A model generated the notes under the pieces. It made no database searches. It saw nothing but the letters and a program-made list of their open reading frames with translations, and was not told the DNA's origin. From Plantago major (lineage: Eukaryota; Streptophyta; Magnoliopsida; Lamiales; Plantaginaceae), in assembly GCA_026545765.1 (NCBI GenBank), contig CM048839.1:17422566-17486565 (forward strand): 64,000 bases of DNA, written 5' to 3'. How positions within the stretch are numbered: position 1 is the stretch's first letter; each line of letters starts with the position of its first letter. The position numbers and the translations under genes were made by a program. Of this stretch, positions 1 to 10,679 are shown one piece after another.

Positions 1-203
1 TGTAATTTGTTTGCGGTTCTTTTTTAAATGTTATATTATTAAATACACCGGTGCGTACGAAACGACATTGTAACACGACTGGAGTAAAGATTTGTCCGTA
101 GAAGCTCTACGTGTCAAGGGATCAATGACATCAAATCTAAGGGAAGACTTGTAAGAAATGTTTATGACCCACGAGGTTAAGATAAGAGAGCCTAAAACAA
201 GTC
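1..203. other. Intergenic, nothing recognised
   Basis: No coding potential, RNA gene or repeat boundary is visible before the hAT-like MITE that starts at 212. Confidence 0.5.
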
Positions 204-211
204 GTGTGAAT

Positions 212-636
212 CAGTGGCGAATCTAGGAGCGTATTTTAGGGGGGTCGAAGCTTAATATTCGTGAAATTATTTTTACGAAAAGTATTAGAAGTAGAGTATG
301 ATTTTTACAATAAATAACATTTTAGAAAAAAAATATGGAAATAACATAAATAAAGAGAATATAGGAGAAAATTAAGAAGTTATATACTCCAAAATTAGAA
401 TGTGAGAGTGAAACGTAATAGGGAGAAGCATAATAATATGGGAAAATGGAAAAAAAAATTGAACAAAATGAGGGCCTGAGACTTGAACCCAGATCAGCAG
501 CATAACAGGCTACAACAAGTACCACTCAGACAAATCGCATTTGGTTACTTATAGTATGTATTAACAATGATATTTAAAATCTTTGGGGGGGGGGGGGGGA
601 GCTGACCCCACTTGCCCCCCTTTAGATCCGCCACTG
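212..636 (-). mobile_element. hAT-like MITE, copy 1
   Basis: The element is bounded by CAGTGGCGAATCTA on the left and the complement of CAGTGGCGGATCTA on the right, a 14-bp terminal inverted repeat of hAT type. It is the inverted counterpart of the copy at 52897-53311, and the two can be aligned by eye over their whole length. It has a 16-base G run near 585-600. On the minus strand, around 480-545, is a tRNA-like stretch with a B-box-like GGTTCAAGTCTC. The left flank reads gtgtgaat; a similar tgtgaat lies 4 bases past the right end, so the target duplication is imperfect. No transposase is present, so it is non-autonomous. Confidence 0.7.
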
Positions 637-802
637 GAACTGTGAATACCATATTTATACTAACAAAATTTAATCTGTGTGAGATGATACTATAACAATT
701 GCTCCAAATTGAATTTAAAATTAATGTGGGTTCGAGTCCTTTTTCAAAAAAGTTAATAAGATAAAATGGATATTGTGTGAGAGGAAGTAAATTTTATTCA
801 TG

Positions 803-1059
803 CAAGCGTGGCTCAGTTGGTTAAAATTGGAGTAGAATATCATCTTGGTCACAGGTTTAAATTCCACGGGCATCAATTTTTTTTTTGTGATTTCCGAGTC
901 TGTTGTAACATGTTGCGGTTTAACATAGTGATTTCTGAGTCGGTTGTAACGTGTTGCGGTTTAACTTGGATTATGTGGTTTGTAGTTTATTATGTGATCC
1001 CGTGGCGTTTACCCAGTGCACACTGAAGAGCGGGTTCTCAATGTCATTCAAAAAAAAAA
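803..1059 (+). mobile_element. tRNA-derived SINE
   Basis: A pol III A box (TGGCTCAGTTGG, 809-820) is followed about 34 bases later by a B-box-like GGTTTAAATTCC (854-865). Together they form a tRNA-like head of about 73 nt. The body holds a near-duplicate of about 35 bp ending in TGTTGCGGTTTAAC, and the 3' end is an A run at 1050-1059. This order (tRNA head, unrelated body, poly-A tail) is that of a plant SINE. The head folds too poorly to be called a working tRNA gene. No clear target duplication was found. Confidence 0.6.
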
Positions 1060-1241
1060 GTTATAGACGCAAAAAAATAGCATATTAGGGGCAGGGCAGA
1101 GGAGGCATGGTGAGGGAAAAAGATAAAAAAGTACTACTCGACTTTGGAATAAGTACATATACATAATTTCGCGACCACCCCTAGATTTTTCGCAAAAAAA
1201 AATCCTAGTTCCGCCCGTGATTGGTGCCATAAGGCACACAC

Positions 1242-3182
1242 ATGCCACGACCTGAGGCTCTAACAAAGCTCCTTCTCCAAAAATGCACCGCCGTAACCAC
1301 CGTCCAGCGAGCGTCTCAGCTCCACGCTCTCCTCCTCACATCCATGAACTCCCCATCAAGAACATCATACCTCCACAACAAAATCATCTCCATGTATGTT
1401 CGCTGTGGGTCCATCCACGTCGCCCGCCAACTGTTCGACGGAATGCCTCACAGAAACATCGTCTCATACAACATCTTGATTTCTGCCTACTCTCGCACCC
1501 CGAACCATTACCATTCTTCCTTTTACCTTCTTCATCAATTACAAAACGAGAGCCTCGTGCCGGATGAACTCACCATGGTAAGCCTCTTGCAGGCTTCGGT
1601 TGGAGTAGGAAGCTTGGCCCTTGGCTCTTTGTTGCATGGATATTGTATGAAAATGGGATTTTTGAGCAATTTTGACGTAGAAATGTCTTTATTTGGGATG
1701 TATTCTAGTTGTAGGAACGTGGATTCTGCGAATAGGGTGTCTTCCATTGAGGTGAATAGAGATGCTATGGCTTGGGACTCTGTTATTTCTAGGCATGTGA
1801 AGAATGGGAAAAATATGGAAAGTTTGAGGCTTTTCTCCGGAATGTTAAGTTATGGGATTTTGCCTACTGAGTTTACTTATTCGTCGTTGTTGAATGCTTG
1901 TGCTAAACTAAGAGAATGTGATAGTGGGAAAATCTTTCACGCCCAAGTGCTTGTATCGGGAATTTATGTCGATTTAACTTTGCAGAACAGGCTGCTCCAC
2001 ATGTACTGTAGCTGTGGTGAGACAGAAACTGCGTATAAAATCTTTTGCTGGATAAGGAGACCGGATTTGGTTTCTTGGAACACGATGATAAGTGGATACT
2101 CAAAATATGGAGATGGGGAAAAGGCAATGAGTATGTTCGTTCAACTGAGACAAAAATCCACATTGAAACCAGATGAATATTCATTTGCAGCTGTTATCTT
2201 GGGAACGGCTGGATCACGAGCTTGTCTATATGGAAAGCCACTCCACGCACAAATTGTGAAAACGGGTTTTACAAAGAGCAAGTATATTGGGAGCAAGCTC
2301 ATATCAATGTACCTCAACAATAATGATTCCTTGTCTTCACAAAAGATTTTCGCCTCGTTTTCACACAAAGATCTCGTTCTTTGGACGGATATGGTTGCTG
2401 GCCTTGTTAGATCAGGTGAAAGTGAAGCTGCCATAATACTTTTCCGTGACATGTTCCGGGATTGTTGTGATATAGATAGCTTTGTGCTTAGTAGCACATT
2501 AAGTGCATGTGCCAATCTGGCGGCTCTAAGGCAAGGGGAGATGATTCATTCTCTGGCTATGAAGACAGGGAACGATACTGAAACATGTGTCCATGGCAGT
2601 TTAGTGGACATGTATGCCAAAAACGGCGAGCTTAAAGCTGCTGCTTGTGTATTTTCATGTATACCTGAGTGCGATTTGAAATGCTGGAACTCAATACTTG
2701 GAGGATATGGTCAACATGGAGAGGCCGAGGCAGCATTCCATATGCTTGACCAAATGCTAAAAGCCGGTCTCAAGCCAAATCATGCAACATATTTTTCCTT
2801 ATTATCCGCGTGTAGCCATTGTGGCTTGGTGGATAAGGGCAAGTATTTCTGGAACTGTATGAAGGAGGACAGTTTGACACCTGGATTGAAGCATTACTCC
2901 TGCATGATAACCATGTTAATTCGAGCTGGACTGTTGGAAGAAGCTGAGGAAATGCTAATGGGATCGCATCATTTTCTTGATATGGAATTATGGAGAACAA
3001 TTTTGAGATCTTCAGTCAAGAACAGCAACTTGAATGTAGGATTACGTGCTGCTGAGCAGGTAATGAACATAAATAAGGAAGACAGTTCGGTGAACTCATT
3101 GATTATGAGACTGTATGCCACCGCCGAAAAGTGGGATCTAGTTTCAGAAATGTGGAGTAAGATGCGACCTGAGCTGGATTGA
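1242..3182 (+). CDS. PLS-class PPR protein with E motif
   Basis: Intronless 646-residue protein built of pentatricopeptide repeats from about residue 40 onward. Typical repeat signatures include NKIISMYVRCGSIHVARQLF, SWNTMISGYSKYGDGEKAM, GSLVDMYAKNGELKAAACVF and WNSILGGYGQHGEAEAAFHM. Repeats of differing length alternate as in the PLS subfamily. The last 75 or so residues (WRTILRSSVKNSNLNVGLRAAEQVM, then LIMRLYATAEKWDLVSEMW) match the E motif region; there is no DYW deaminase domain. PLS proteins bind organelle transcripts sequence-specifically and usually serve C-to-U editing in mitochondria or plastids, an E-type protein needing a deaminase supplied in trans. The start used is the first ATG in frame; no strong targeting peptide is obvious by eye. 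Intronless structure is normal for the family. RNA target unknown. Confidence 0.93.
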   Translation: MPRPEALTKLLLQKCTAVTTVQRASQLHALLLTSMNSPSRTSYLHNKIISMYVRCGSIHVARQLFDGMPHRNIVSYNILISAYSRTPNHYHSSFYLLHQLQNESLVPDELTMVSLLQASVGVGSLALGSLLHGYCMKMGFLSNFDVEMSLFGMYSSCRNVDSANRVSSIEVNRDAMAWDSVISRHVKNGKNMESLRLFSGMLSYGILPTEFTYSSLLNACAKLRECDSGKIFHAQVLVSGIYVDLTLQNRLLHMYCSCGETETAYKIFCWIRRPDLVSWNTMISGYSKYGDGEKAMSMFVQLRQKSTLKPDEYSFAAVILGTAGSRACLYGKPLHAQIVKTGFTKSKYIGSKLISMYLNNNDSLSSQKIFASFSHKDLVLWTDMVAGLVRSGESEAAIILFRDMFRDCCDIDSFVLSSTLSACANLAALRQGEMIHSLAMKTGNDTETCVHGSLVDMYAKNGELKAAACVFSCIPECDLKCWNSILGGYGQHGEAEAAFHMLDQMLKAGLKPNHATYFSLLSACSHCGLVDKGKYFWNCMKEDSLTPGLKHYSCMITMLIRAGLLEEAEEMLMGSHHFLDMELWRTILRSSVKNSNLNVGLRAAEQVMNINKEDSSVNSLIMRLYATAEKWDLVSEMWSKMRPELD

Positions 3183-4169
3183 GGTCTGAGATGATATCAA
3201 CGTGTTCACTTCCACTGATCAATAGAATTTCCAGCATGAAGTGTACGTTGAGCACCTAACGGTTGTTCTATAAAGTGGTGAGGGGCTTGAGTTCGAAACT
3301 TTTGGATGTAAGAAAAAACCTTTGGGAAATCCACCCCTCAAAAAGGGTTCGACAATGCTCGGCTGGATTAATCGCATGAAGCGGATATCAATCACTAGTG
3401 CAGGTGACATCAATCACTCCGTTCCCTACATATGTTAGCTTAATGTGAATGACTTAAAATTTTAGCTAGATCTTACACCTTCCTAGTTCATGTATACAAC
3501 AATTCAGTTTCTTCTTGGAAGGAATCTGAGTCTGGACTCTGGACTAGTGTTTACTGTATTAACAGAAAGGAAACTATAAGTGACACAGTAATTTTTTTTG
3601 GAAAATTACATTTAATATCCCTGCTATATATAATTACTTTTCAATCCCCAGTAAGAAATAGTTACATCTGTGTCCAGAAAGGCTAATTTTGCAATACGCT
3701 TGGACCCAGAATAGTCTTTGAAAATCCCGGAGAAATTGCTGACAGGGACCCTCTAGCATGAGTGGTATGAACAATTTTCGCGTGATTTTAGTATCCAAGT
3801 ACTCCATAATTATCTCTAACAGTTACCTAGGAAGTATAAATTTTGACATAGTTTATAAGGTTTAGTTTGGTCTATATCAAATCATGATGCTAACAACTCA
3901 TGAAACGTTACAACACATCGAACTATCGTGATCCACTAAGTGTGATATATCATAGACAATACTGTTTAATATACCTAGCTAGCATATCTAGGCTGTGTAT
4001 GCGGACTAATCCCAATTACTGTTATTATAAGTTAACACAAAATGGCGGCTCCATTAATCCTGTTTCTTACACCTACTAACCACTAATGCTAGAGGTCAAT
4101 TATTCAACAATACATGTTGAAACAATTCACCAGATCAAAGAGAAGTTGTAAATAATACACCATCGGATC
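3183..4169. other. Intergenic between PPR and Dof genes
   Basis: Contains the PPR gene's 3' untranslated sequence and AT-rich DNA. No gene, RNA or bounded repeat is seen. Confidence 0.5.
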
Positions 4170-4258
4170 GGAGTGTTTGGTTCCAAATTGGAATTGAGAC
4201 AATACATGTTGCATTTTTATGTAGAAAAACTCAATTCGAATTTGGAACCAAATACTCC
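4170..4258. repeat. Fold-back repeat with 29-bp arms
   Basis: Arms at 4170-4198 and 4230-4258 are near-perfect inverted repeats (GGAGTGTTTGGTTCCAAATT and its complement with a few mismatches) around a 31-base loop. It looks like a short MITE or the remnant of one; no target duplication was established. Confidence 0.55.
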
Positions 4259-4611
4259 GCATTTTTCCAACTGAATTATTAGCTCATATGCAAATATTTA
4301 AGATCCATTGTATGATGATTAATGGTGTCGTTTTAACACTACCATTTTTGCTAACGACAGATCGAGGATGAACAAATTGTCATAAACCAAGAACGAAGCT
4401 AGTTAATGCAAGAAAAAATCCAACAAGGCATCATAAGTTTCGATTATATTTCGATCAGGTAGCACCATTCCATACATAAAACATACTAGTACTACTTCCT
4501 AACACTAAGACTAGTTAATCTCCCTAACGTAACATGACAAAAGCACAACAAAACATGACCAGACCACCATATCCTCAATAACAACATGTTAATTAAACTA
4601 CTTTTCATGCA

Positions 4612-5199
4612 TCATTTAAACAAATTCCCAGCAGGAGTGGAAATAGCAAGCTCAGGCAAACTAAAACAGTCCCCAGCAGTCTCCACCTGCCACCCACCAA
4701 CCCCCGGCCCACCCTGAAAGCCCCAAACCCCCCGGCCCAACTCATCCACCAGCCCAGACCCAAACCCAAGCCCAAACAGCCCACCACCAAGCCCAGCCGC
4801 CTGATTAGTCAACAAGGAGGTAAAACTCCCACCATGCTCAGCGAACGGCATGAGCACCTGGTGGTGCCGGTAGTCGGGCATGAAGACCGGAGAGTTGTGG
4901 TGGGTGATGGCGGAGGAGGAAGAGGTGGTGGTGGTGGAGGAGACAGAGCGAGAGCGCTTAGCATTCTTGCGAGAGCCGCCCCCGACCGGGATGTCACGGA
5001 GAGTGCCCCCGTGGGTCCAGTAGCGACGGCAGGACTTGCAGAAGTGACGAGGCTGGGAGAAGTTGTAGTTGTTGTAGTAGCAGAATTTGGTATTGGTTGA
5101 GTCGCAGCGTGGGCATGGGATGTGTTCTGGTTCGGATGGAGGTGGTGCGCCTAAGTGTTGGAGGGAGGAGGATTTCGTTACCTTTCTTTCTGTTGCCAT
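4612..5199 (-). CDS. Dof zinc-finger transcription factor
   Basis: A 195-residue protein with one Dof domain at about residues 27-80. The four zinc-binding cysteines are C29, C32, C54 and C57 in the family spacing CX2CX21CX2C, followed by the diagnostic [21 protein letters not shown] basic KNAKRSRS run after the domain is a likely nuclear localisation signal, then come serine/threonine-rich and Gly/Phe-rich stretches. Dof proteins bind AAAG cores in plant promoters. The start MATERKV (5199) is preferred over an in-frame ATG at 5343, because a TATA-like element at 5281-5290 lies between them and the extra 48 residues look like untranslated sequence. No intron interrupts the coding region. The [15 protein letters not shown] sequence recalls the OBP1/DOF3.4-like group, but the subgroup is not certain. 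Confidence 0.93.
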   Translation of the reverse strand: MATERKVTKSSSLQHLGAPPPSEPEHIPCPRCDSTNTKFCYYNNYNFSQPRHFCKSCRRYWTHGGTLRDIPVGGGSRKNAKRSRSVSSTTTTSSSSAITHHNSPVFMPDYRHHQVLMPFAEHGGSFTSLLTNQAAGLGGGLFGLGFGSGLVDELGRGVWGFQGGPGVGGWQVETAGDCFSLPELAISTPAGNLFK

Positions 5200-5280
5200 T
5201 TTTGTTTTTGGAGTTGTGTTTCTTCTTTTTTGTTTGTGAGTTGTGTTTGGTTGGTGGAGAGAAGGAGTTTGGGAGAGGGG

Positions 5281-5290
5281 GTTTATAAGG
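5281..5290 (-). promoter_or_regulatory. TATA-like element of the Dof gene
   Basis: On the minus strand this reads CCTTATAAAC, about 82 bases upstream of the preferred Dof start. The position suits a TATA box with a short pyrimidine-rich leader. Prediction from sequence only. Confidence 0.45.
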
Positions 5291-5343
5291 TGGAAGTGTG
5301 TCGGGGGAATAGGGAGAGAATCAGATAAGGCGTGTCTCTGCAC

Positions 5344-5781
5344 CAGATATAGGCTACCAGCTTTTGCAGAGAGAAGCTAGGTTCTTGTTTGTTTTCGTAT
5401 CGTTAATTTATTTCTTCATTTAATTATCTCTCTTTAATTTCTAGTTCCAGTGTTTGTTTAATTCGAGAGAGATAGATGTCAAATAAAACAACAAAACGAA
5501 ATAATTATTATTATTATGGAAATGGAATGCATGTCTCTCTCAGAATGTACACTATGTAGCTGCTAAGTAGTGATTTCAGTCGGCTCGAAATTAAACATAA
5601 TTATTAGTAGTAGTATTTAGTTAGTTTTATTTATGTATTGTACTGTACTGATTTATGTCTTGCACTGTTGTGGATGCTGCAGAATTATATTAGAGGGAGA
5701 TAGGTTTCGGTCGGCTAGCTCTTAATTAATTCTTGCCTCTTCTTTGTCTCCGCTGCCTGCAGCTCTACTACTTAAATATTA
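5344..5781. other. Dof upstream region
   Basis: AT-rich sequence upstream of the minus-strand Dof gene. No gene or defined repeat is seen; it presumably holds the promoter. Confidence 0.4.
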
Positions 5782-6107
5782 TTCCCTCTTATTTTTAATA
5801 TAATATATATGTTTTTAGTATTTCACACAAATTAATATAAATCTCTCTTCATTAATAGTTTTGGTAAATGATTTAAAACAAAAATGTTAGTATCTTAAAC
5901 AAATAAATCCACCAATAAAAAATAAAAAATGTGCTTAACTTTTGTAGTGTCCAAGACAAAATAAATGAAAAATAATAAAATCAATGAGTTTGATGCATAA
6001 TAAATTGTGAAAACATAAAATTACGTAGCAGAATCTACTAAAACATGTTATATTTGTCAAATGAAAAATAACCAAAAACATCTTATATTAAAAATAATAG
6101 GAGGGAG
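5782..6107. mobile_element. Stowaway-type MITE
   Basis: Inverted ends start TTCCCTCTTATTTTTAATAT on the left and CTCCCTCCTATTATTTTTAA (complement) on the right, flanked by TA at 5780-5781 and 6108-6109. The CTCCCTC start with a TA duplication is the Tc1/mariner Stowaway signature. AT-rich interior without coding capacity. Confidence 0.6.
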
Positions 6108-6169
6108 TACCCATTTTATTTGTTATTGCTATGTAGAACCTTACTACGGATGATTTCATGATCCCCTAA

Positions 6170-6747
6170 GACCACTCCCAGTAGGTCGCAATGCCGGTCA
6201 CAGTCGCAATGTCAAAAAGTGTAGAGATGGGTTTAATCACCGTAATCTCAAAAATGGCCTCCAATTTTCTTTTAACATATTACTTCCTCCATCCCGCCCG
6301 ATGTTACCCGTTTTCTTTTGGAGAGAGAAAAATAAGGGTGTTACTTTTGAATAAAATAATATTAGTGGGTTTGATTGTTGGAGTATGTTAAGTTGACTTT
6401 TGAATAAAATAATGTTAGGGTGTGATTTTTTAAGAAAGTTGAATAAATATATTATTATAGTTGAAGGATAAATTGCCATAAATGAAAATGGGAAACTTTA
6501 TTTGGGACACCCAAAATGACAAAACGGGTAACATCGGACGGGACGGAGAAAGTAGTATTTAGAAGTTGAAATTAATAAAATTGCAATTTAAAATGATTAA
6601 ATAAACACATATTTTATTCATTCAAATCTTAAAAACGATAGTCGGGGCCAGCTCACAACTGGCGTACAATTTTAGTCGTGGCCCAGTCCAAGGCTATCAG
6701 ATCCCGTCGCATTGCGACGGGCCATAGTGACCAACCCCGGGCTGGTC
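6170..6747. mobile_element. PIF/Harbinger-like MITE with nested insertion
   Basis: The left end GACCACTCCCAGTAGG and the right end CCCCGGGCTGGTC are imperfect inverted repeats bordered by TAA at 6167-6169 and 6748-6750. A 3-bp TTA/TAA duplication is typical of PIF/Harbinger elements. It shares terminal sequence with the element at 39446-40025, so the two belong to one family. A Stowaway MITE sits inside it at 6283-6552. Confidence 0.6.
6283..6552. mobile_element. Stowaway MITE nested in Harbinger-like MITE
   Basis: Inverted arms of about 33 bp (CTTCCTCCATCCCGCCCGAT and its near-complement) flanked by TA at 6281-6282 and 6553-6554. Non-coding interior. It interrupts the surrounding Harbinger-like element, so it inserted later. 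Confidence 0.75.
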
Positions 6748-6750
6748 TAA

Positions 6751-7669
6751 CAAATGTCGTATGGCAAAGTTTGTTCAGTATAAAAACACACAAAGTTCAT
6801 ATATATACGTACATGTAATCCATGGCATGGTATCCCGGTTCGGCCATACCGGATCGGATACTAGACATTGAACGAATGGCGATGTTCAATTAAAAAAAGG
6901 AAAGCTGGACTATAAATCTACGAATCTAGTCTAGCTAAAAGCATGGACTAACTTAATCTACGAGGTTATTTTGATGTTCATGTAGATGTAGTGAGTGGAA
7001 TAATTGGATATTATTAGTAGTGGATCATTATTGATGGACATTGATTAGTGTGCCAGTTTTGAGATCAAATTAAGTAGCGTGATAATTATGTGTACCGGTT
7101 AAGGTGAAATCATAGTTAATAGTAGACAGAATTATGATCCTCAGGCTCAGTGGGATTCGCACAATGCCTTGCATTTTTTAATCAAATAAATACTATAATT
7201 AAATAAAAGTGGGTTTAAATGTCATTAGAATTTCTTGGCATGCACTACTAAACAAATAATTAATCTTATATTGGTCGATCGAGTCAATTTTGAGTGATCA
7301 TGGATTTCTTCGTCACAGTTATCGTCTTATATTGAGATGAATGAAGAAGAGACATATAGTTGGATTTGGTTTGGACTTTCTTGTCACTTAATGACAGATT
7401 AAGATTTTCTTCAATGAACATACATCCATGAATTATTTATAATTGACCCTCTTCTCCGAAGAGAACAAAAAAGTCGTTAAGAAAATTGACAGTGGCCTAA
7501 TGACGAGTTTATTGTTGGTGTTTAAATTAATACATACACATTATGAATTAACTTTGGTTACGTGATAGTAAAATATAGAAAAACTCTAAAAAAAAATTGT
7601 TTAATTCTCCCAAGATTTTGATGTATGAGTGATACCTTGAGTTTCCTTCTCATTCCGAAACATGAATTT
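6751..7669. other. Intergenic, nothing recognised
   Basis: AT-rich DNA with no supported gene, RNA or bounded repeat. Confidence 0.4.
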
Positions 7670-7674
7670 GTTAT

Positions 7675-9086
7675 TGTTAGGAATATCTGTTAGTATTTTC
7701 ATCACTCATCACATGTTCTTATCTTAGTCAGAAAGGTGATTAAGTACTCTTGGTTCACTTGAATATTGTAAAAGAGGAAATCACTGAGTATGATTAGTCT
7801 AGTAAATCTTGTATTAGGATTATAAGTCTCTGAGTGTAATTTTTATTTCAAGAAGACCATGAAGATCAATCCTAGCAATGGAGCTTTTCTGAAGATTAGA
7901 AGACTGAAGATTGCACAAGGTTTATGAAGACACAAAGGTTTAGTCTAACTCAGAAAGACTATGTCCTTAATCCTTTCTTAAGTATATTAACTTACTTTCG
8001 AAATATGATTCTGGACATATGACATCATGAGTATGGAGCATGCAAGCCATCAGAAAGGCTCATGTATCCGTTGAGACTAAAGGACAATGAAAACGATCTA
8101 TGCATTAAATGCATCGGCGAAATCTTTAAAGCGATCCTCTCAAAAAATGAGATAGTGACTTCTGAGTACATAGTTCAAGATATAAACGGATATAATTTGA
8201 TGGAGAGCACAACGGATATAATTCAAACGCCTCTCAAATTTATCTATATATATCACACACTTAGATGCTTGAAGAACATACCTTAGAACGCTCTATCTTA
8301 CAAACTTACCATCAAGCAAAGTATTCTCTCAAGCACTCTACTACCCTTTCTGAAAGCTTTATGTTGCTCGAAGAATTACTAGTAGTTCTAAGTTGTCCTG
8401 AACCTTAACAAAAGATTGTTATTCGTGAAAGAGTTGAACTATCAGATACCCTTTCTGAAGCTCATTCACCAGAACGGACCTCAATTACTTGGGTCAGTAA
8501 AGAGCAGACTGCCATCCATTGAACAAGTGTATTAAGTAGTCTCGTTCTGTTTTGGCTCTCTGAAAACATAACTGAAAAGTTATACGAGAAGCCTTTCTGA
8601 CAAAACCTTATAACCAACACCATCAAGGCATGGAGTAGAGGAAGTACTTGATTTGGGAAATCAGGGAATAACTCCAAGGTTATCTGAGTAGAGGAAGTAC
8701 TTAGCTCTAGGGGCTGGGGAATAACTCAGGGGGAACATTTGGTTGGGAACCATTTGTTTAAGAATCTTAGAATAGGATTATTGTAAGGTGAATTCAATTA
8801 TTTGTTCTAGTGAATTCTAGGTCTCAGAAAGACCGAAGTGGATTAATTGGAGGATTACGCCACCTCCAGATACCACTATATTTGCTGTGTCATTTACCTT
8901 TCTGTATTTACATTTCAGCAAAGCACACACACACATACTTATTGTTTCTGCACCTACCTATCTTAAAGTCTTCCGCGCTCTGAATTTAAGTATAAAACCC
9001 CAGTTTCGAGAACTGTTTATCGACAAAAGTTTTAAAAGACTATTCACCCCCCCTAGTCTTTTATTTTGCCGTTATCTGGACCAACA
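7675..9086 (+). mobile_element. Solo LTR, about 1.4 kb
   Basis: The sequence starts TGTTAGG and ends CCAACA, the TG...CA form of a long terminal repeat. It is flanked by the identical 5-bp duplication GTTAT at 7670-7674 and 9087-9091. The 3' part holds a CA microsatellite (about 8924-8936) and a C run before CTAGTCTTTTATTTTGCCG, a layout common near the ends of plant LTRs. No primer-binding site, gag or pol follows, so an element was probably reduced to one LTR by recombination. Superfamily not determined (Copia-like by feel). Confidence 0.7.
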
Positions 9087-9518
9087 GTTATATTAACATA
9101 AGTTAACATACTACTAGGACTACATGTACTCTAAAACCTTGTTCAAGACTGGTAGCAAAGGCGGAGGCGGTCAGATCCAAAGGTGAAACCCATCTATATC
9201 ATGTCCGAGATTCGTCAAGACATACAACTTTCTTTTGGGAATCCAACCAGTTTTAGGATGTGTGATCCAATGCAACGTTCTTTGGTGCTTGCGCGAATGA
9301 AGAAAAAATTTATGATGGGTGACTCATTGTGAAGTCTTACAGTGCGCACAAGGGTGAAGACAAAGTGTATGGAAAATGATATGTGTTTGTTTGTGAGCCA
9401 ACATCTTTAGGATAATCGATTAGTAACCGTGCTTGCAAAAAAATTCATCTATTGGCCCAACGGTGGAGGCATTACAATATGAATATACTGTCATGTTCAA
9501 TTACCACAGTATTTACTA

Positions 9519-9756
9519 CTCCCTTCATTTCAAAAAAAGTGTTACATTTCTTATTTTGCAATCGTTTGACATTGTTAATTTACTCTTAAACGATATTAAT
9601 AAATAATTTATTAAAATTATATAATGAAAATTTAGTAATTAGATTTTTATTATATGATTTTATTAAATTATTTACTATTATCGTTTATGAGTAATTATTA
9701 AACTCAAGACAAATGACGCCAAATCAAATGTAACACTTTTTCTGAAATGAATGGAG
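9519..9756. mobile_element. Stowaway MITE (AGTGTTACA family)
   Basis: Inverted ends CTCCCTTCATTTC...AGTGTTACA and its complement, bounded by TA at 9517-9518 and 9757-9758. Non-coding. The same inner terminal motif occurs in the element near 44743-44948. Confidence 0.75.
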
Positions 9757-9758
9757 TA

Positions 9759-10440
9759 TTTACTATACAATATTAATTTGTTCACATGGTTGACCTGCCT
9801 GACATGATCAGTGATCCCATAATATGGTTATTTTAATTCGTACTAAATGTTACATGTTTCATGAATTTAATAGAGAAATTAGTTTGAAATTTTATCTCGA
9901 TAAACTTTTATGAAGTAGGTAAAATGATCAGTTATCAATCATCTAATCAACTATCATTTGGTTTATCAATATGATCTGCCCTATTATATCATACACTTAC
10001 CATAATGAAAAGGGCGAGCAGTTTTCCTCTTAGCTTCCACCCTCATTCATGTGGAAGTCATGTGTTCTAGCATCGCACTAATAGTTGGTTACATCACTAG
10101 TTAAAAAGAACCTTTTGATCAAAAGTAATACTTCAACATTTGAAGTACTACACTACTTGGAGGAGCATTAAATTGCAAAAGTAGTAGACACCACACTGGT
10201 GAAAAGGAAAGTAAATCCATTTAACTATTACTAATATACTAATTTTGTATCCGTTTTAAATTTTCAATTTACTCTCAACCTCAATTTCAAATTATTATAC
10301 ATGAAATATTATTCCTCCTACTTTATTCATTTCTCACCGACATTATTCACTCTAAATCTCATATTTTTATTTATTATTTATTCAACATTACAAGTTCTAA
10401 TTTAATCTATTTATTAATAAAGTCTAGTATTAACACATAC
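9759..10440. other. Intergenic, nothing recognised
   Basis: AT-rich DNA; no gene or bounded repeat seen. Confidence 0.4.
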
Positions 10441-10454
10441 TTCATGTGTCAAAA

Positions 10455-10660
10455 CGTTTGTAGCCGAGTGGCAAGATGAGACACTCCGTACCTAAGAGGT
10501 CACATGTTCGATTCCTGAAATGGGTGATTATTTTCTTCGTATAGAGAATGATTGAAATGTTATTAGAGATTTTATTGATGATAAATTTGTTCAAGACTAT
10601 AAGTGTAGATGTGATTGAATACAAGTTTAAAAGGTGGTGTTTAGGCTCGACAATTGTTAA
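10455..10660 (+). mobile_element. tRNA-like SINE fragment
   Basis: An A-box-like TAGCCGAGTGG (10461-10471) and a B-box-like GTTCGATTCC (10506-10515) lie in tRNA-like spacing, recalling tRNA-Ser/Leu. The stretch lacks a credible acceptor stem and anticodon arm, so a SINE head is more likely than a tRNA gene. Downstream limits are approximate. Confidence 0.4.
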
Positions 10661-10679
10661 GTTCAAACACTCTCACAAC

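Noticed and set aside
809..865. A functional tRNA gene
   Set aside because: A and B boxes are present, but there is no convincing cloverleaf or anticodon arm, and a body with a poly-A tail follows. A SINE is the better call.
4834..5288. Plus-strand open frames opposite the Dof gene
   Set aside because: Antisense shadows of the Dof coding region with biased Val/Gly/Arg composition.
5200..5343. In-frame upstream ATG extending the Dof protein by 48 residues
   Set aside because: A TATA-like element lies between the two starts and the extra residues are Pro/Thr/His-rich leader-like sequence. MATERKV at 5199 is the better start.
10455..10520. A tRNA-Ser/Leu gene
   Set aside because: The box motifs are present but no acceptor stem pairs; treated as a SINE-like fragment.
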